A DNA stretch of 64,000 bases, from the NCBI GenBank assembly GCA_965232575.1, contig CBDDPZ010000008.1, positions 124,001 through 188,000 of the forward strand, in the 5' to 3' direction. Positions 8,633 through 17,375 of the stretch are shown one piece after another. A model generated the notes under the pieces. The model worked only from the letters and a program-made list of their open reading frames with translations, was not told where the DNA came from and searched no databases. How positions within the stretch are numbered: the stretch's first letter is position 1; each line of letters starts with the position of its first letter. Both the position numbers and the translations under genes were made by a program. This stretch comes from Bin5 sp965232575. Its GTDB lineage: Bacteria; Chloroflexota; Anaerolineae; Caldilineales; Caldilineaceae.

Positions 8633-9157
8633 ATGTTGAAAGGGTGGATTGCAGTGGCTCGAAATTCCAGGGATGTAGCAAGACGCATGATGACGGTCGC
8701 TCGGCTCCTGGAAGATGGTATCGAACTGAGCTTCGCCGACGGAGCCAGGGGGTTCATTCCCTACTCCGACCTCCCTGAAATCGGCGAGCGCACAGCGCTA
8801 TCGACCCTGAACTTGCCCAACCCATACGAGATGGTTCTGGAGACGGCCCAGGGCGAGACGGTCGAGATTCCCTGGGACTTTGCCCGTCACTATTGTGACG
8901 CGTCCTACCGTCCGACTGTTGAGGCCATCGCCATACAGGGAAGGCATACGCTCGGCCAACGTATTCGGCGGCTCCGCAAATCTGCCGGTTTGTCGCAGGA
9001 TGCGCTTGCCCGTGCGGCGGGCATCGGGCGGGTGACACTGGTGCGGCTGGAAAAGGGTGAACAGACGCCCAGGTTTAAGACCCTCGGTGCAATTGCCAAG
9101 GCTTTGGGGGTGGGCGTTTCGGAGTTGTTGGTCGAACCGGAGTTTTTGCGCCGGTGA
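8633..9157 (+). CDS. DUF2442-like plus XRE-type HTH protein
   Basis: This 174-residue protein combines two parts. Residues about 20-90 resemble the DUF2442 fold (LLEDGIELSFADGARGFIPY). Residues about 105-170 form a clear Cro/C1 helix-turn-helix (LGQRIRRLRKSAGLSQDALA, then RAAGIGRVTLVRLEKGEQTP). Such fusions act as antitoxins or repressors in small stress modules. No toxin is adjacent, so it is either an orphan or acts elsewhere. The start could also be the ATG pair at 8687/8690; no strong ribosome-binding site decides. Confidence 0.8.
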   Translation: MLKGWIAVARNSRDVARRMMTVARLLEDGIELSFADGARGFIPYSDLPEIGERTALSTLNLPNPYEMVLETAQGETVEIPWDFARHYCDASYRPTVEAIAIQGRHTLGQRIRRLRKSAGLSQDALARAAGIGRVTLVRLEKGEQTPRFKTLGAIAKALGVGVSELLVEPEFLRR

Positions 9158-9345
9158 CTGTTGCTGGAGGTCCAGCATTGTGCTGTTATGGCGCGGCGAA
9201 TAGAGCTAGCTGGAACATTGACTGTTTAGAATCATTGCAGCACACTTCCTGTATTGCCATAGTAACCTCTTTAGAACTATACGCCTCCAGAGGTCGGCTA
9301 AGGTCCATCTCCATTCCGTCAGGTTCACAACGCAAGGAGTGAAAA

Positions 9346-10671
9346 ATGGAAGTTCAGGTTCCTACCCGGCGTCAGTTCCTGAAAGCGACGACGCGTGTCG
9401 GGGCTACGCTGACCCTTGCGGCTTCGCTATGCCCTCCCGCCCGTCCCGCCCAGGCTTATAGTGTTTCTCTTCCTCCGGACTTGCAGGGAAGTGATGTTCT
9501 CAGAAACCCTCGCGTTCTTCAGTGGATAGCATCAGGTGTAGGGTCGCTTTGGGTTGCCGGACGCGTTGTCAACTCCTTCGCCCACAATCTGAATTACGAT
9601 AACCTGCCCAAAAATCTAAAGGATTACTTCCGCTGCGCAGGAAGTGAATGCAGAGGTATGACAAAAGGAAAGGGAATCTGGGAAACGATACCTGAACAGA
9701 TTCGCATGGGCGGCGAGAAAGAGATTGACAGGTTTCTGAAAGGGAAAGACTGGTCGCATATCATTCCAAAGAGCGAGGGGGGATCTTCAGATCCAGACAA
9801 CGGGATATTTGAACACACAGAAGAAAACAGAAGGCGAGGCGGCCGCGAAATGATGCCGGATGAAATCGATGCAGCCAGAAAGGTGATCAAGTCCGACATG
9901 ATCCGCTCAGTTCTTCGCCAAACAACATCCGCAATGGTTAAAGGAGCCTTAGCGGGCGTCATCATGGGTGGACTGCTCTTGTGTTTGGAATGCGGCCTCC
10001 AATACGCAGAAGGCAAGATCACCTGGGAACAGATGGTAAGAAAAATTGTTAGGGCAAGCGCATTGGCTGGTCTATCTGCCTTCATTATCACTGGCCTGAT
10101 TGTTGGGTTAGGCATCCTGTTTCCTCCCCTGATTCCGATAATGGCACTCGTTCTGTTCGTGCTTCAAATCGTGTCATTGGTGTTTCTTGCGTACCATGCT
10201 GTAAAGATTGCGGAGGGCTGGTGGGAGGTCTTGAAAGAATATGACCTGAAAAACGAGTTGGTCGGTGTGTTGGAGACTTTAGAAGACTTCGTCCGCGAGA
10301 TGGTCGACGACACGGACGACAGTATACTCAACGTCGTTTGGGAGTGGGTAGAAGGGCTGGCTCAGCGGGTAGGAATAGACAGAGCCTGGGACATAGCAAT
10401 CAGGTTCGTGCAACGCATAGGGATAGATAGCGCATGGAATTGGTTCGCGTCTCAAACCCGTGCGGTCAGAGAACAAGCCTCTGTTCTCTTATCTTCCCTC
10501 AATGAATGGGATTTCCCCGACTTTGACATTGACGCGGGTGAAATGCGGAAGACAATCGCCAATGTGATCAATCCTGAATTCAGGGAGGCCCTGGAAACGA
10601 CCGACCGAATACGACGCAGCTTGAGAGAGAATCTTGGGAGCGCTGGGCGTGAAGCGTTGAGGGCCAGTTGA
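9346..10671 (+). CDS. Tat-signal, HNH-motif, multi-membrane-segment protein of unknown function
   Basis: This 441-residue protein has an unusual layout. The N terminus carries a twin-arginine signal (TRRQFLKATTR, residues 7-17) with a hydrophobic stretch and a likely AxA cleavage near residue 37. Residues about 92-165 include two cysteines (FRCAGSEC) and an HNH-nuclease-like block: KDWSHIIPKSEGGSSDPDNG followed by NRRRGG. Three hydrophobic segments follow at about 199-217, 237-258 and 262-287. The C-terminal 150 residues are charged and helical. A GGAG site precedes the ATG. Local sequence is AT-richer than neighbouring core genes, consistent with transfer. The arrangement suggests a membrane-anchored nuclease-like effector or exclusion protein; the function is not known to me. 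Confidence 0.75.
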   Translation: MEVQVPTRRQFLKATTRVGATLTLAASLCPPARPAQAYSVSLPPDLQGSDVLRNPRVLQWIASGVGSLWVAGRVVNSFAHNLNYDNLPKNLKDYFRCAGSECRGMTKGKGIWETIPEQIRMGGEKEIDRFLKGKDWSHIIPKSEGGSSDPDNGIFEHTEENRRRGGREMMPDEIDAARKVIKSDMIRSVLRQTTSAMVKGALAGVIMGGLLLCLECGLQYAEGKITWEQMVRKIVRASALAGLSAFIITGLIVGLGILFPPLIPIMALVLFVLQIVSLVFLAYHAVKIAEGWWEVLKEYDLKNELVGVLETLEDFVREMVDDTDDSILNVVWEWVEGLAQRVGIDRAWDIAIRFVQRIGIDSAWNWFASQTRAVREQASVLLSSLNEWDFPDFDIDAGEMRKTIANVINPEFREALETTDRIRRSLRENLGSAGREALRAS

Positions 10672-11002
10672 ACGGGAGATGAAGTATGCCCAAAAGAGGG
10701 ACCGCGAGCTGAGGTGCAAAGTGCAGCGGTTCCAAGAGTACATGTAGAGATAGGCTAATGCCCGGATAGCGGTGGAAAGGCGCATCGGCTTATCGTATCC
10801 GGCTGGATGCACCTTATTTCCCCCGTTTCCTGGTCCAAAGATCGGGGCTCACCATACTTCAGAGGGAATCGCAAAAAGCCGGTTGCAGGGAAGAAACCCC
10901 TCTCCACTCTACTGACAGTGTTTTCTGGCGTGTCGGGAATGGGACAGGGGAGTTCAGGCAGATGGCGACCAACGAGACGTTTGAGACTTGGAGTAGGTTC
11001 TC
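10672..11002. other. Intergenic region, no gene seen
   Basis: I see nothing supportable here. Open frames on both strands lack family-like sequence. Confidence 0.5.
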
Positions 11003-11308
11003 TTAGGTCGCTTCTTGAAACTGATCGCCTTGGGCAGATTGTCGGGGGGCAACCTGAATTGAATGTGCGACTTGCAGCCCCGCATCGGTGAGTTGCCACT
11101 CCCCAATGCGTCGATTGCGTCCCCTGACGACTCTTCACCACAAGACCGTCATTCTTAAGACGCTGCAAAGTGCCCTGAATGAGTCTGAAATCCGAAGCAC
11201 CTCTCTTGGCTCAGGTCTCTCTTGCGAGACAAAATCAGTAATTTCTTCGTTGTTTGCTCTTCCTCCATAGAACAAATACGCTCGCAGTATAAGATTGTAA
11301 AGATTCAC
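11003..11308 (-). pseudogene. Winged-helix DNA-binding protein, two frameshifts
   Basis: A minus-strand gene of about 100 codons is visible only when three frames are joined. From a GTG at 11308 with an AAGGAGAG site, frame 1 reads VNLYNLILRAYLFYGGRANN and EEITDFVSQE. After about 11205 the continuation is KRGASDFRLIQGTLQRLKND, then GLVVKSRQGTQSTHWG. After about 11105 it is EWQLTDAGLQVAHSIQVAP and ends at 11003. The pattern (recognition helix, basic wing, W-x-LTDAG ending) is that of a small winged-helix regulator. Two indels within 300 bp disrupt it as given. Nothing nearby shows what it regulated. Confidence 0.6.
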
Positions 11309-11960
11309 TATTCTCTCCTTTGGGCCAACTGGCCCGTGATAATGGCTGCCACTTGGATAATTCAGACCTCAATGAGTGTCTGTCTCGTGGCAGGGCAGTA
11401 AATGTAGCGCACTAGCACAGCCCAAATCTGTAATCAGGACTCCAAACACCACTGCAGAAAACAAAGAGTCACCTTCGCAGCGGTGACTCCTTGAGACTCG
11501 ATTCCGGCTGACATCCGATCTTTTGTGACGCAACCTATCTACGCCTGGCTGTCTGAAGATGTCTGACGACCTCGTTTTCAATCGATTTCAGCGGCCCTTT
11601 AGGCATTCCGAAGTTTCGGAGGAAGAATTCCGTCATCGGGGAAGCTAGCGAAGTTCACGTTGGCATTGAAGTTTCCTGTCTGCTGGTGGCTAGACGATCT
11701 CACTCTCGATATTGTTCGATCACCTGCGCAATCTGAATCCCTAGATTTCATTTTTGTCTCTGAATAGCCCATTGCGGCGGTTAGTCGCTACCTGCTAGCC
11801 CAGTGGTTGAATCTCAGGCTTGCTCTCTTACTTTTGGGCGCGTATCAGAGAAGTGTTACTATGAATGCTTCGCTGTCTTTGAAGATCAGTTGATTTTGCC
11901 CAATTGCCCGATCAAGGAAGACAACTGCGTGGCGAACCAAATCATGGAGAAAAGTAAGCG
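11309..11960. other. Intergenic region before the DUF3800 gene
   Basis: No gene is seen on either strand. The sequence is AT-richer than the core genes. A 70-codon minus-strand open frame at 11369-11581 has no recognisable features. Confidence 0.4.
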
Positions 11961-12877
11961 GTGATGATCAAAGTTTCTCATGTATGCTTCAGCGACGAAT
12001 CAAACTGGAATGTCGGGCAATTCAGAAGTATAGGAATGGCATCTCTTCCAATTGGCAGTTTGGAGCCTCTGGAATCAGAACTGACATCCCTCCTGCGTCC
12101 CGCCCCTTTCACCGAGTTCAAATGGGCGGAAGTGAAGGGAAACCAAATTAAGTCCATTGCTGAAGAGATGTGTGATCTTGCCATTAAGTACTGCACCATG
12201 TCTCAACTTCGAATTGAGGTCTTGATCTGGAATACCCAAGATGAAAGACACAAAGTTAGAATGCGAGACGATGAAAAGAATCTCAATATAATGTATTTTC
12301 ATCTGTTACGGAATGTGTTCCGAGAAAGATGGCCAGATGACGCCGTATGGCAACTTTACCCCGACGAAAGCAACATTTTGGACGGGAAGACGCTCCAGGA
12401 ATGCCTAGAAAATGCAAGAACACAGATCGATTTTCTTGATCACACACTTTTCAACGAGAGAGAACCGTTCAGGATTTTGTACGAATATGGGCAGACGGAA
12501 ATCCGACCCTCCAAATCCAATGACTACGCTCTCTTACAGTTGGCGGACCTGTTTGCAGGACTGGCGGCCTTTTCTTACAAGGAGTATTCAAGATATGAGG
12601 AATGGAAGAAACTCAAGGGCACTATTCCTCTGTTCCCGGAGGGACGTTGGAAATGGCGTTAAGCCGAGCAAGTTCACCAATCGGGAGAAATTCAGATGGT
12701 GACCTCTTGTACAACTTCCAACATAAGTGTATGAACCGAAATTTCACAGTAAGCCTGAAAGAGAAAAAAGGTCTTTACACATTTATCCCAGACAAACCAA
12801 TGAATTTCTGGTTGTACAAACGCGAACACGCCAAAGACAAGGCACCCGTCAAGGAGAGGGATGCCTACGCGGGATGA
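11961..12877 (+). pseudogene. DUF3800 family protein, two frameshifts
   Basis: This belongs to the DUF3800 family, an RNase-H-like fold often found in mobile and defence regions. The N-terminal acidic motif is FSDES, and a second acidic block is NDYALLQLADLFAGLAAFS near residue 185. The main frame stops at 12662. The family's C-terminal block reappears in another frame as DLLYNFQHKCMNRNFTVSLK, then KGLYTFIPDKPMNFWLY and ends at 12877. A short bridge, VGNGVKPSKFTNREKFRW, is in the third frame, so two indels at about 12640 and 12700 are needed. A second, also broken, DUF3800 gene lies at about 23 kb. Confidence 0.75.
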
Positions 12878-13025
12878 AACTTAGTCCCGGCCCGCCCTCT
12901 TCATTGTGGATATTCCGGCCATAGGGCCTAGGGGGAAACCATTTTCGTCCCCGAAGCAGAGAGTCAGACAATCAGCCAAAATTAACTCAAACTGCCTTTG
13001 GGTAACATTGGATATAATTCCTAAA

Positions 13026-16000
13026 ATGCCCACGCTCAACCTCAAGCCCACGCACAAGTCCGTCAAGACCTACTACGCCGCGCTCGCCCGGTTTGCAAAC
13101 CTCGGCGTCACCCACGAAACCGCGGTGCGGGCGGCCTTCCAGACCCTCCTCGAACACTGCGCGCGTCAGTGCGGCTGGACCCTCGTGCCCGAACGCGCCA
13201 TCAGCACGCGGCGCAACAAACGCATCGTCGTCGACGGCGCCCTCATCGACGACTTTCGGCTGACGCACGGCTACTGGGAGGCGAAAGACATCCACGACGA
13301 CCTGCCGGCGGAGGTCGAGCGCAAGTTCGCGGCCGGCTACCCGCGCGACAACATCCTGTTTCAGACGCCGCGGCGGGCGATCCTGTGGCAGAACGGGCGG
13401 CTGGTACTGGACGCGGACCTGACCGACGCGGCGCAGCTGATCGAGACGCTGCAGACCTTCTTCGGCTACCGTCCGCAGGAGTATGTGGCGTGGGAGGAGG
13501 CGGTCGCGCAGTTCAAGGACAGGGTGGCGGACATCGGCCAGGGCCTGGCGCAACTGATCCAGCGGGAGCGGGGCGGCAATCCCGCGTTCACCGCGGCCTT
13601 TGTCGGATTTCTGGAGAAATGCCGCCAGTCGATCAACCCGAACCTGTCGGAGGAGGCGGTCGAAGAGATGCTGATCCAGCACCTGCTGACAGAGCGCCTC
13701 TTCCGCACGGTGTTCAACAACGGCCCGACTTCACGCGGCGCAACGTCATCGCCTTCGAGATCGAGAAGCGTGATCCACGCCCTCACGTCGCACGCATTCA
13801 GCCGCGATGAATTTCTCGGCAGTCTGGACCGCTTCTACGGCGCTATCGAGCGCACCGCCGCGACGATCAGCGACTTTTCACAGAAGCAGCACTTTCTGAA
13901 CACCGTCTACGAGCAGTTTTTCCAGGGCTTTTCGGTCAAGGTGGCGGATACGCACGGGATTGTGTACACGCCGCAACCGATTGTGGACTTCATGGTGAAG
14001 AGCGTGGCCGCGATTCTGGAGCGGGAGTTTGGGCGTTCGCTGGGCGATGAGGGGGTGCACATCATCGACCCGTTCGTGGGGACGGGCAACTTCATCGTGC
14101 GCATGATGCGCGAGATACCGCGCACTGCGCTTCGAACGCAAGTATGCTTCCGAGTTGCACTGCAACGAAGTGATGCTGCTGCCGTACTACATCGCCAGCA
14201 TGAACATCGAGCACGAGTACTACGACGCCACGGGGATGTATGAACCGTTCGAGGGCATCTGTCTGGTGGACACGTTTGACCTGGCGGAGGACAGGCAGTT
14301 GCCGCTGTTTGCGCCGGAAGAGATACACGCAGCGCGTGGAGAGTCAGAAACGCACGCCGATGTTCGTGGTGATCGGGAATCCGCCGTACAACGTGGGGCA
14401 GGTGAATGAAAATGACAACAACAAGAACCGCAAGTATCCGACAATGGACAAACGGGTTGCGGAGACGTATGCAAAGGACTCCCAGGCGACAAACAGGAAT
14501 AAACTTTCAGATGTTTACGTAAAAGCAATTCGTTGGGCATCTGACCGCATAGCGGATGAAGGTATTATCGCCTTTGTAACGAATAGTGGATTTCTCGACA
14601 ATATTTCGTTTGATGGAATACGGAAACACCTTGCAATTGATTTCGATGCCATCTACATTCTGGATTTGGGCGGGAACGTGCGCAAAAATCCCAAGCTTTC
14701 CGGTACCACGCACAATGTCTTCGGCATTCAGGTCGGTGTAAGCATCAACTTTCTCATAAGGAAAAACGACAGAGGAGTTCTCCAGACTGGTATCTTCTAC
14801 GCAGATGTTGATAAGTTCTGGCGCAAGGAAGAGAAGTACCGCTTTCTTGATGGAGTGGAGCAATACGGACATATTGACTGGAAGCCAATAACGCCGGACT
14901 ATCGGCATACATGGCTAACTGAAGGTCAACAAGCCGAATTTGAATCATTTATTCCAATAGGAAGCAGGAAATCGAAGGCGACAGAGGGAAAAGTCGAGGG
15001 CGTGGTATTTAAGACGCTTAGTCTAGGCGTCAGTACGAACCGTGATGTTTGGGTGCGCAACTTCGACCGCAGCGCGCTCATTGAGAACACTAAGCGAACA
15101 ATCGATACGTATAACGAGCAGGTATTCAAGTGGGAACAGCGAAATGATCGGGACGCGAACCTAGATGACTTCGTCTTAGATAATCATGAGAAAATCAAGT
15201 GGAGTCAGACGCTTAAGCAAGACTTGAAAAGAGGGAGAACAACAGAATTTTCGCTTGCAAGGGTACGGGCTGCTCTCTATCGTCCTTTTACAACCTCCCA
15301 TCTTTACTTTGATCGTGTGATGAACGAGTCTGTTTATGTCTTCCCAACCATTTCCCCCACTTCAGAAACGGAATTGGAGAATCGGACGATACTTGTAAGT
15401 GATCGTGGTTTCCGTGCTAGCTTTAGCACCATGATGACGAATCTAATCCCCGATCTTCACACGCTCGCAGCCAGCGATGGCTTTCAGTGCTTCCCCTTCT
15501 ACACCTACGACGAGGACGGCGGCAACCAACGCGAGAACATCACCGACTGGGCGCTGGACCGCTTCCGCGCCCACTATGGTGACGACACGATCAGCAAGTG
15601 GGACATCTTCCACTACGTCTACGGGCTGCTGTATCATCCCCACTATCGTGAACGCTACCGGGCCAACCTCAAGCGCGAACTGCCGCGCATCCCCTTCGCG
15701 CCCGATTTCCGCGCGTTCGCAGAGGCGGGCGCGCGGCTGGCGACGATTCATGTCGGCTACGAAGATCAGCCGGAATATTCGCTCAGTAAGGTCGAAACGC
15801 CAGACATGCCGTTGGACTGGCGCGTCGAGAAGATGCGCCTCTCCAAAGACAAGACGCAGCTCCGCTACAACAGCTTCCTCACGCTTGACGGCATCCCCGC
15901 CGAAGCGTTCGCCTACCGGCTGGGCAACCGGTCGGCGCTGGAGTGGGTTATTGACCAGTACCGGGTGAAGACGGACAAGCGCAGTGGAATAATGAATGAC

Positions 16001-16165
16001 CCGAACCGGGAGGATGATCCGCAGTATATTGTGCGGTTGATCGGGAAGGTGATCGGTGTGAGTTTGGAGACGGTGAAGATTGTGGAGGGGTTGCCGGAGT
16101 TGGGGGTTGGGGAGGAGGGGAGTTCGTCAGGGGAGATAGAGGTGACAGGCCAGGCGTCCGATTAG
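13026..16165 (+). pseudogene. Single-polypeptide restriction-modification enzyme (Type ISP-like / IIG), four frameshifts
   Basis: When repaired this is a fused nuclease-methylase-specificity protein of about 1045 residues. The N-terminal nuclease-like domain shows DGALIDDFRLTHGYWEAKD, a PD-(D/E)xK-type pattern. The adenine-methylase part has YTPQPIVDFMVKSV, motif I DPFVGTGNFIVRMM and motif IV VVIGNPPYNVGQ. The C-terminal part (FPFYTYDEDGG, FHYVYGLLYHPHYRERYR) matches Type ISP specificity regions. No helicase motifs are present, so it is closer to Type IIG. Frames change at about 13724 and 13771 (these two compensate), 14132 and 14322. The block at about 14400-15460 is clearly AT-richer than both flanks. 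The start at 13026 was chosen because family similarity begins there. Confidence 0.82.
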
Positions 16166-16182
16166 CCCGCTCGACAAGATTC

Positions 16183-16199
16183 GCCAGACGGTGTCTGGC
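16183..16199. terminator. Hairpin after the R-M gene, weak terminator candidate
   Basis: GCCAGAC-GGT-GTCTGGC forms a perfect 7-bp stem 17 bp after the stop of the R-M gene. There is no strong T-run, only ATATTT, so termination is uncertain. Confidence 0.35.
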
Positions 16200-16295
16200 A
16201 TATTTGACAGCAATTCAATCGAAGCGCCCCTGGCCCGGAAATCAGGCTACAAATTATTATTGCTCATCTGGACGACATCCCCGCTTCCGGTCTGT

Positions 16296-16325
16296 CTTGA
16301 CCGGTCAAGCCAACCCCTTTATAAT
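16296..16325 (+). promoter_or_regulatory. Strong sigma70-type promoter of the nuo cluster with overlapping palindrome
   Basis: TTGACC (16297-16302) and TATAAT (16320-16325) are separated by 17 bp, a near-consensus housekeeping promoter. The -35 box lies within the perfect 14-bp palindrome CTTGACCGGTCAAG (16296-16309). That is a natural place for a dimeric regulator to block RNA polymerase. It is 167 bp upstream of nuoB. Confidence 0.7.
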
Positions 16326-16491
16326 CCATTTGTAAACAAATTCACTTGCTTTTCCCCCGGCTGTGCGTTATATTTGCAGTACGATGGGCAAATGGACGCA
16401 TGGGGCGTTCCGTTTTTAATCTGTACGCGGCTCCGGCCCTGAGAGGCGTGGATGGACAGGGGCCGCGGGAGCATTTGACAGGGATCCCGGC

Positions 16492-17283
16492 ATGGCATCA
16501 CTTCCGCCCAATTTCCAGCAGCTGAAACAGGACCAACTACGACCTTTTCTGCACGACGAGATCAGCGTTCCCGAAGAGCTGGAGGCGAATGTGCTGATCA
16601 CGACGGTGGACAAGATCTACAACTGGAGCCGCCGCTCGAGTATGTGGCCGCTTCTGTTCGGGCTGGCCTGCTGCGCGATCGAGATGATCGCGACAGCCGC
16701 GAGCCGCTACGATCTGGCCCGCTTCGGGATGGAGGTGATGCGGCCCAGCCCACGCCAGAGCGACCTGATGATCGTGTCGGGCACGGTGACGAAGAAGATG
16801 GTGCCTGCCATCGTGCGCATCTACAACCAGATGGCGGAGCCGCGCTATGTGCTGAGCATGGGCGCATGCGCGACGGGCGGCGGGCCGTTCAAAGAGGGCT
16901 ATAACGTGGTCAGCGGCATCGACAAGTATATCCCGGTGGATGTGTACGTGCCGGGCTGCCCGCCGACGCCGGAGGCGCTGATCTACGGCCTGATGAAGAT
17001 GCACGAGAAGGTGGACCGCCAGAGCGTGGTGTCGGTGCCCTGGTATCAGAAGGACTCGTCGCAGTTTGTGCCGGTGCCCAGGCTGGGGCCGGACGTCTTC
17101 GACCCGCGGCAGGTGGAGCTGATCAAGGATACGACGCTGAAGGCGGCGTCGAACGGCGCGGCGGCGGCCAGCAACGGGGCCGGCGGCGCAGCGGCAGAAG
17201 CGCGCGGGCCGGTGCAGCTGTCCGAAAAGGCGATAGCCCGCATGGAAGAGGCGAAGAGACGCTGGCGCGCGAAGCAGGGATAG
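16492..17283 (+). CDS. nuoB: NADH-quinone oxidoreductase subunit B
   Basis: This complex I peripheral-arm subunit binds the terminal [4Fe-4S] cluster N2, which passes electrons to quinone. The cluster ligands are visible: adjacent cysteines in GLACCAIEM, then SMGACATGGGPF and VPGCPPTPEAL. At 263 residues it is longer than the usual 160-220 because of a C-terminal Ala/Gly-rich tail after about residue 200 (SNGAAAASNGAGGAAAEARG). It is first in the nuoB-nuoCD-nuoI cluster; nuoA is not next to it. The ATG follows a GGGA sequence. Confidence 0.95.
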   Translation: MASLPPNFQQLKQDQLRPFLHDEISVPEELEANVLITTVDKIYNWSRRSSMWPLLFGLACCAIEMIATAASRYDLARFGMEVMRPSPRQSDLMIVSGTVTKKMVPAIVRIYNQMAEPRYVLSMGACATGGGPFKEGYNVVSGIDKYIPVDVYVPGCPPTPEALIYGLMKMHEKVDRQSVVSVPWYQKDSSQFVPVPRLGPDVFDPRQVELIKDTTLKAASNGAAAASNGAGGAAAEARGPVQLSEKAIARMEEAKRRWRAKQG

Positions 17284-17375
17284 GGCAGTTTTTCGTAGTC
17301 AGTTTTTAGTGGACTGCTGCACGCGGCCACTGGAAACGCAGAAGGAATAATTCAGAACTTTATAGAGAGCTTGGA

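Larger units (their letters stand above)
16166..16491. other. Leader region of the nuo cluster
   Basis: No gene is seen in this 326-bp gap. It holds the hairpin at 16183, the promoter/palindrome at 16296 and an untranslated leader of about 160 bp before nuoB. Confidence 0.6.

Noticed and set aside
10755..11168. 137-codon minus-strand open frame as a gene
   Set aside because: Only its first few codons belong to the winged-helix relic; the rest is unrelated sequence after a frameshift.
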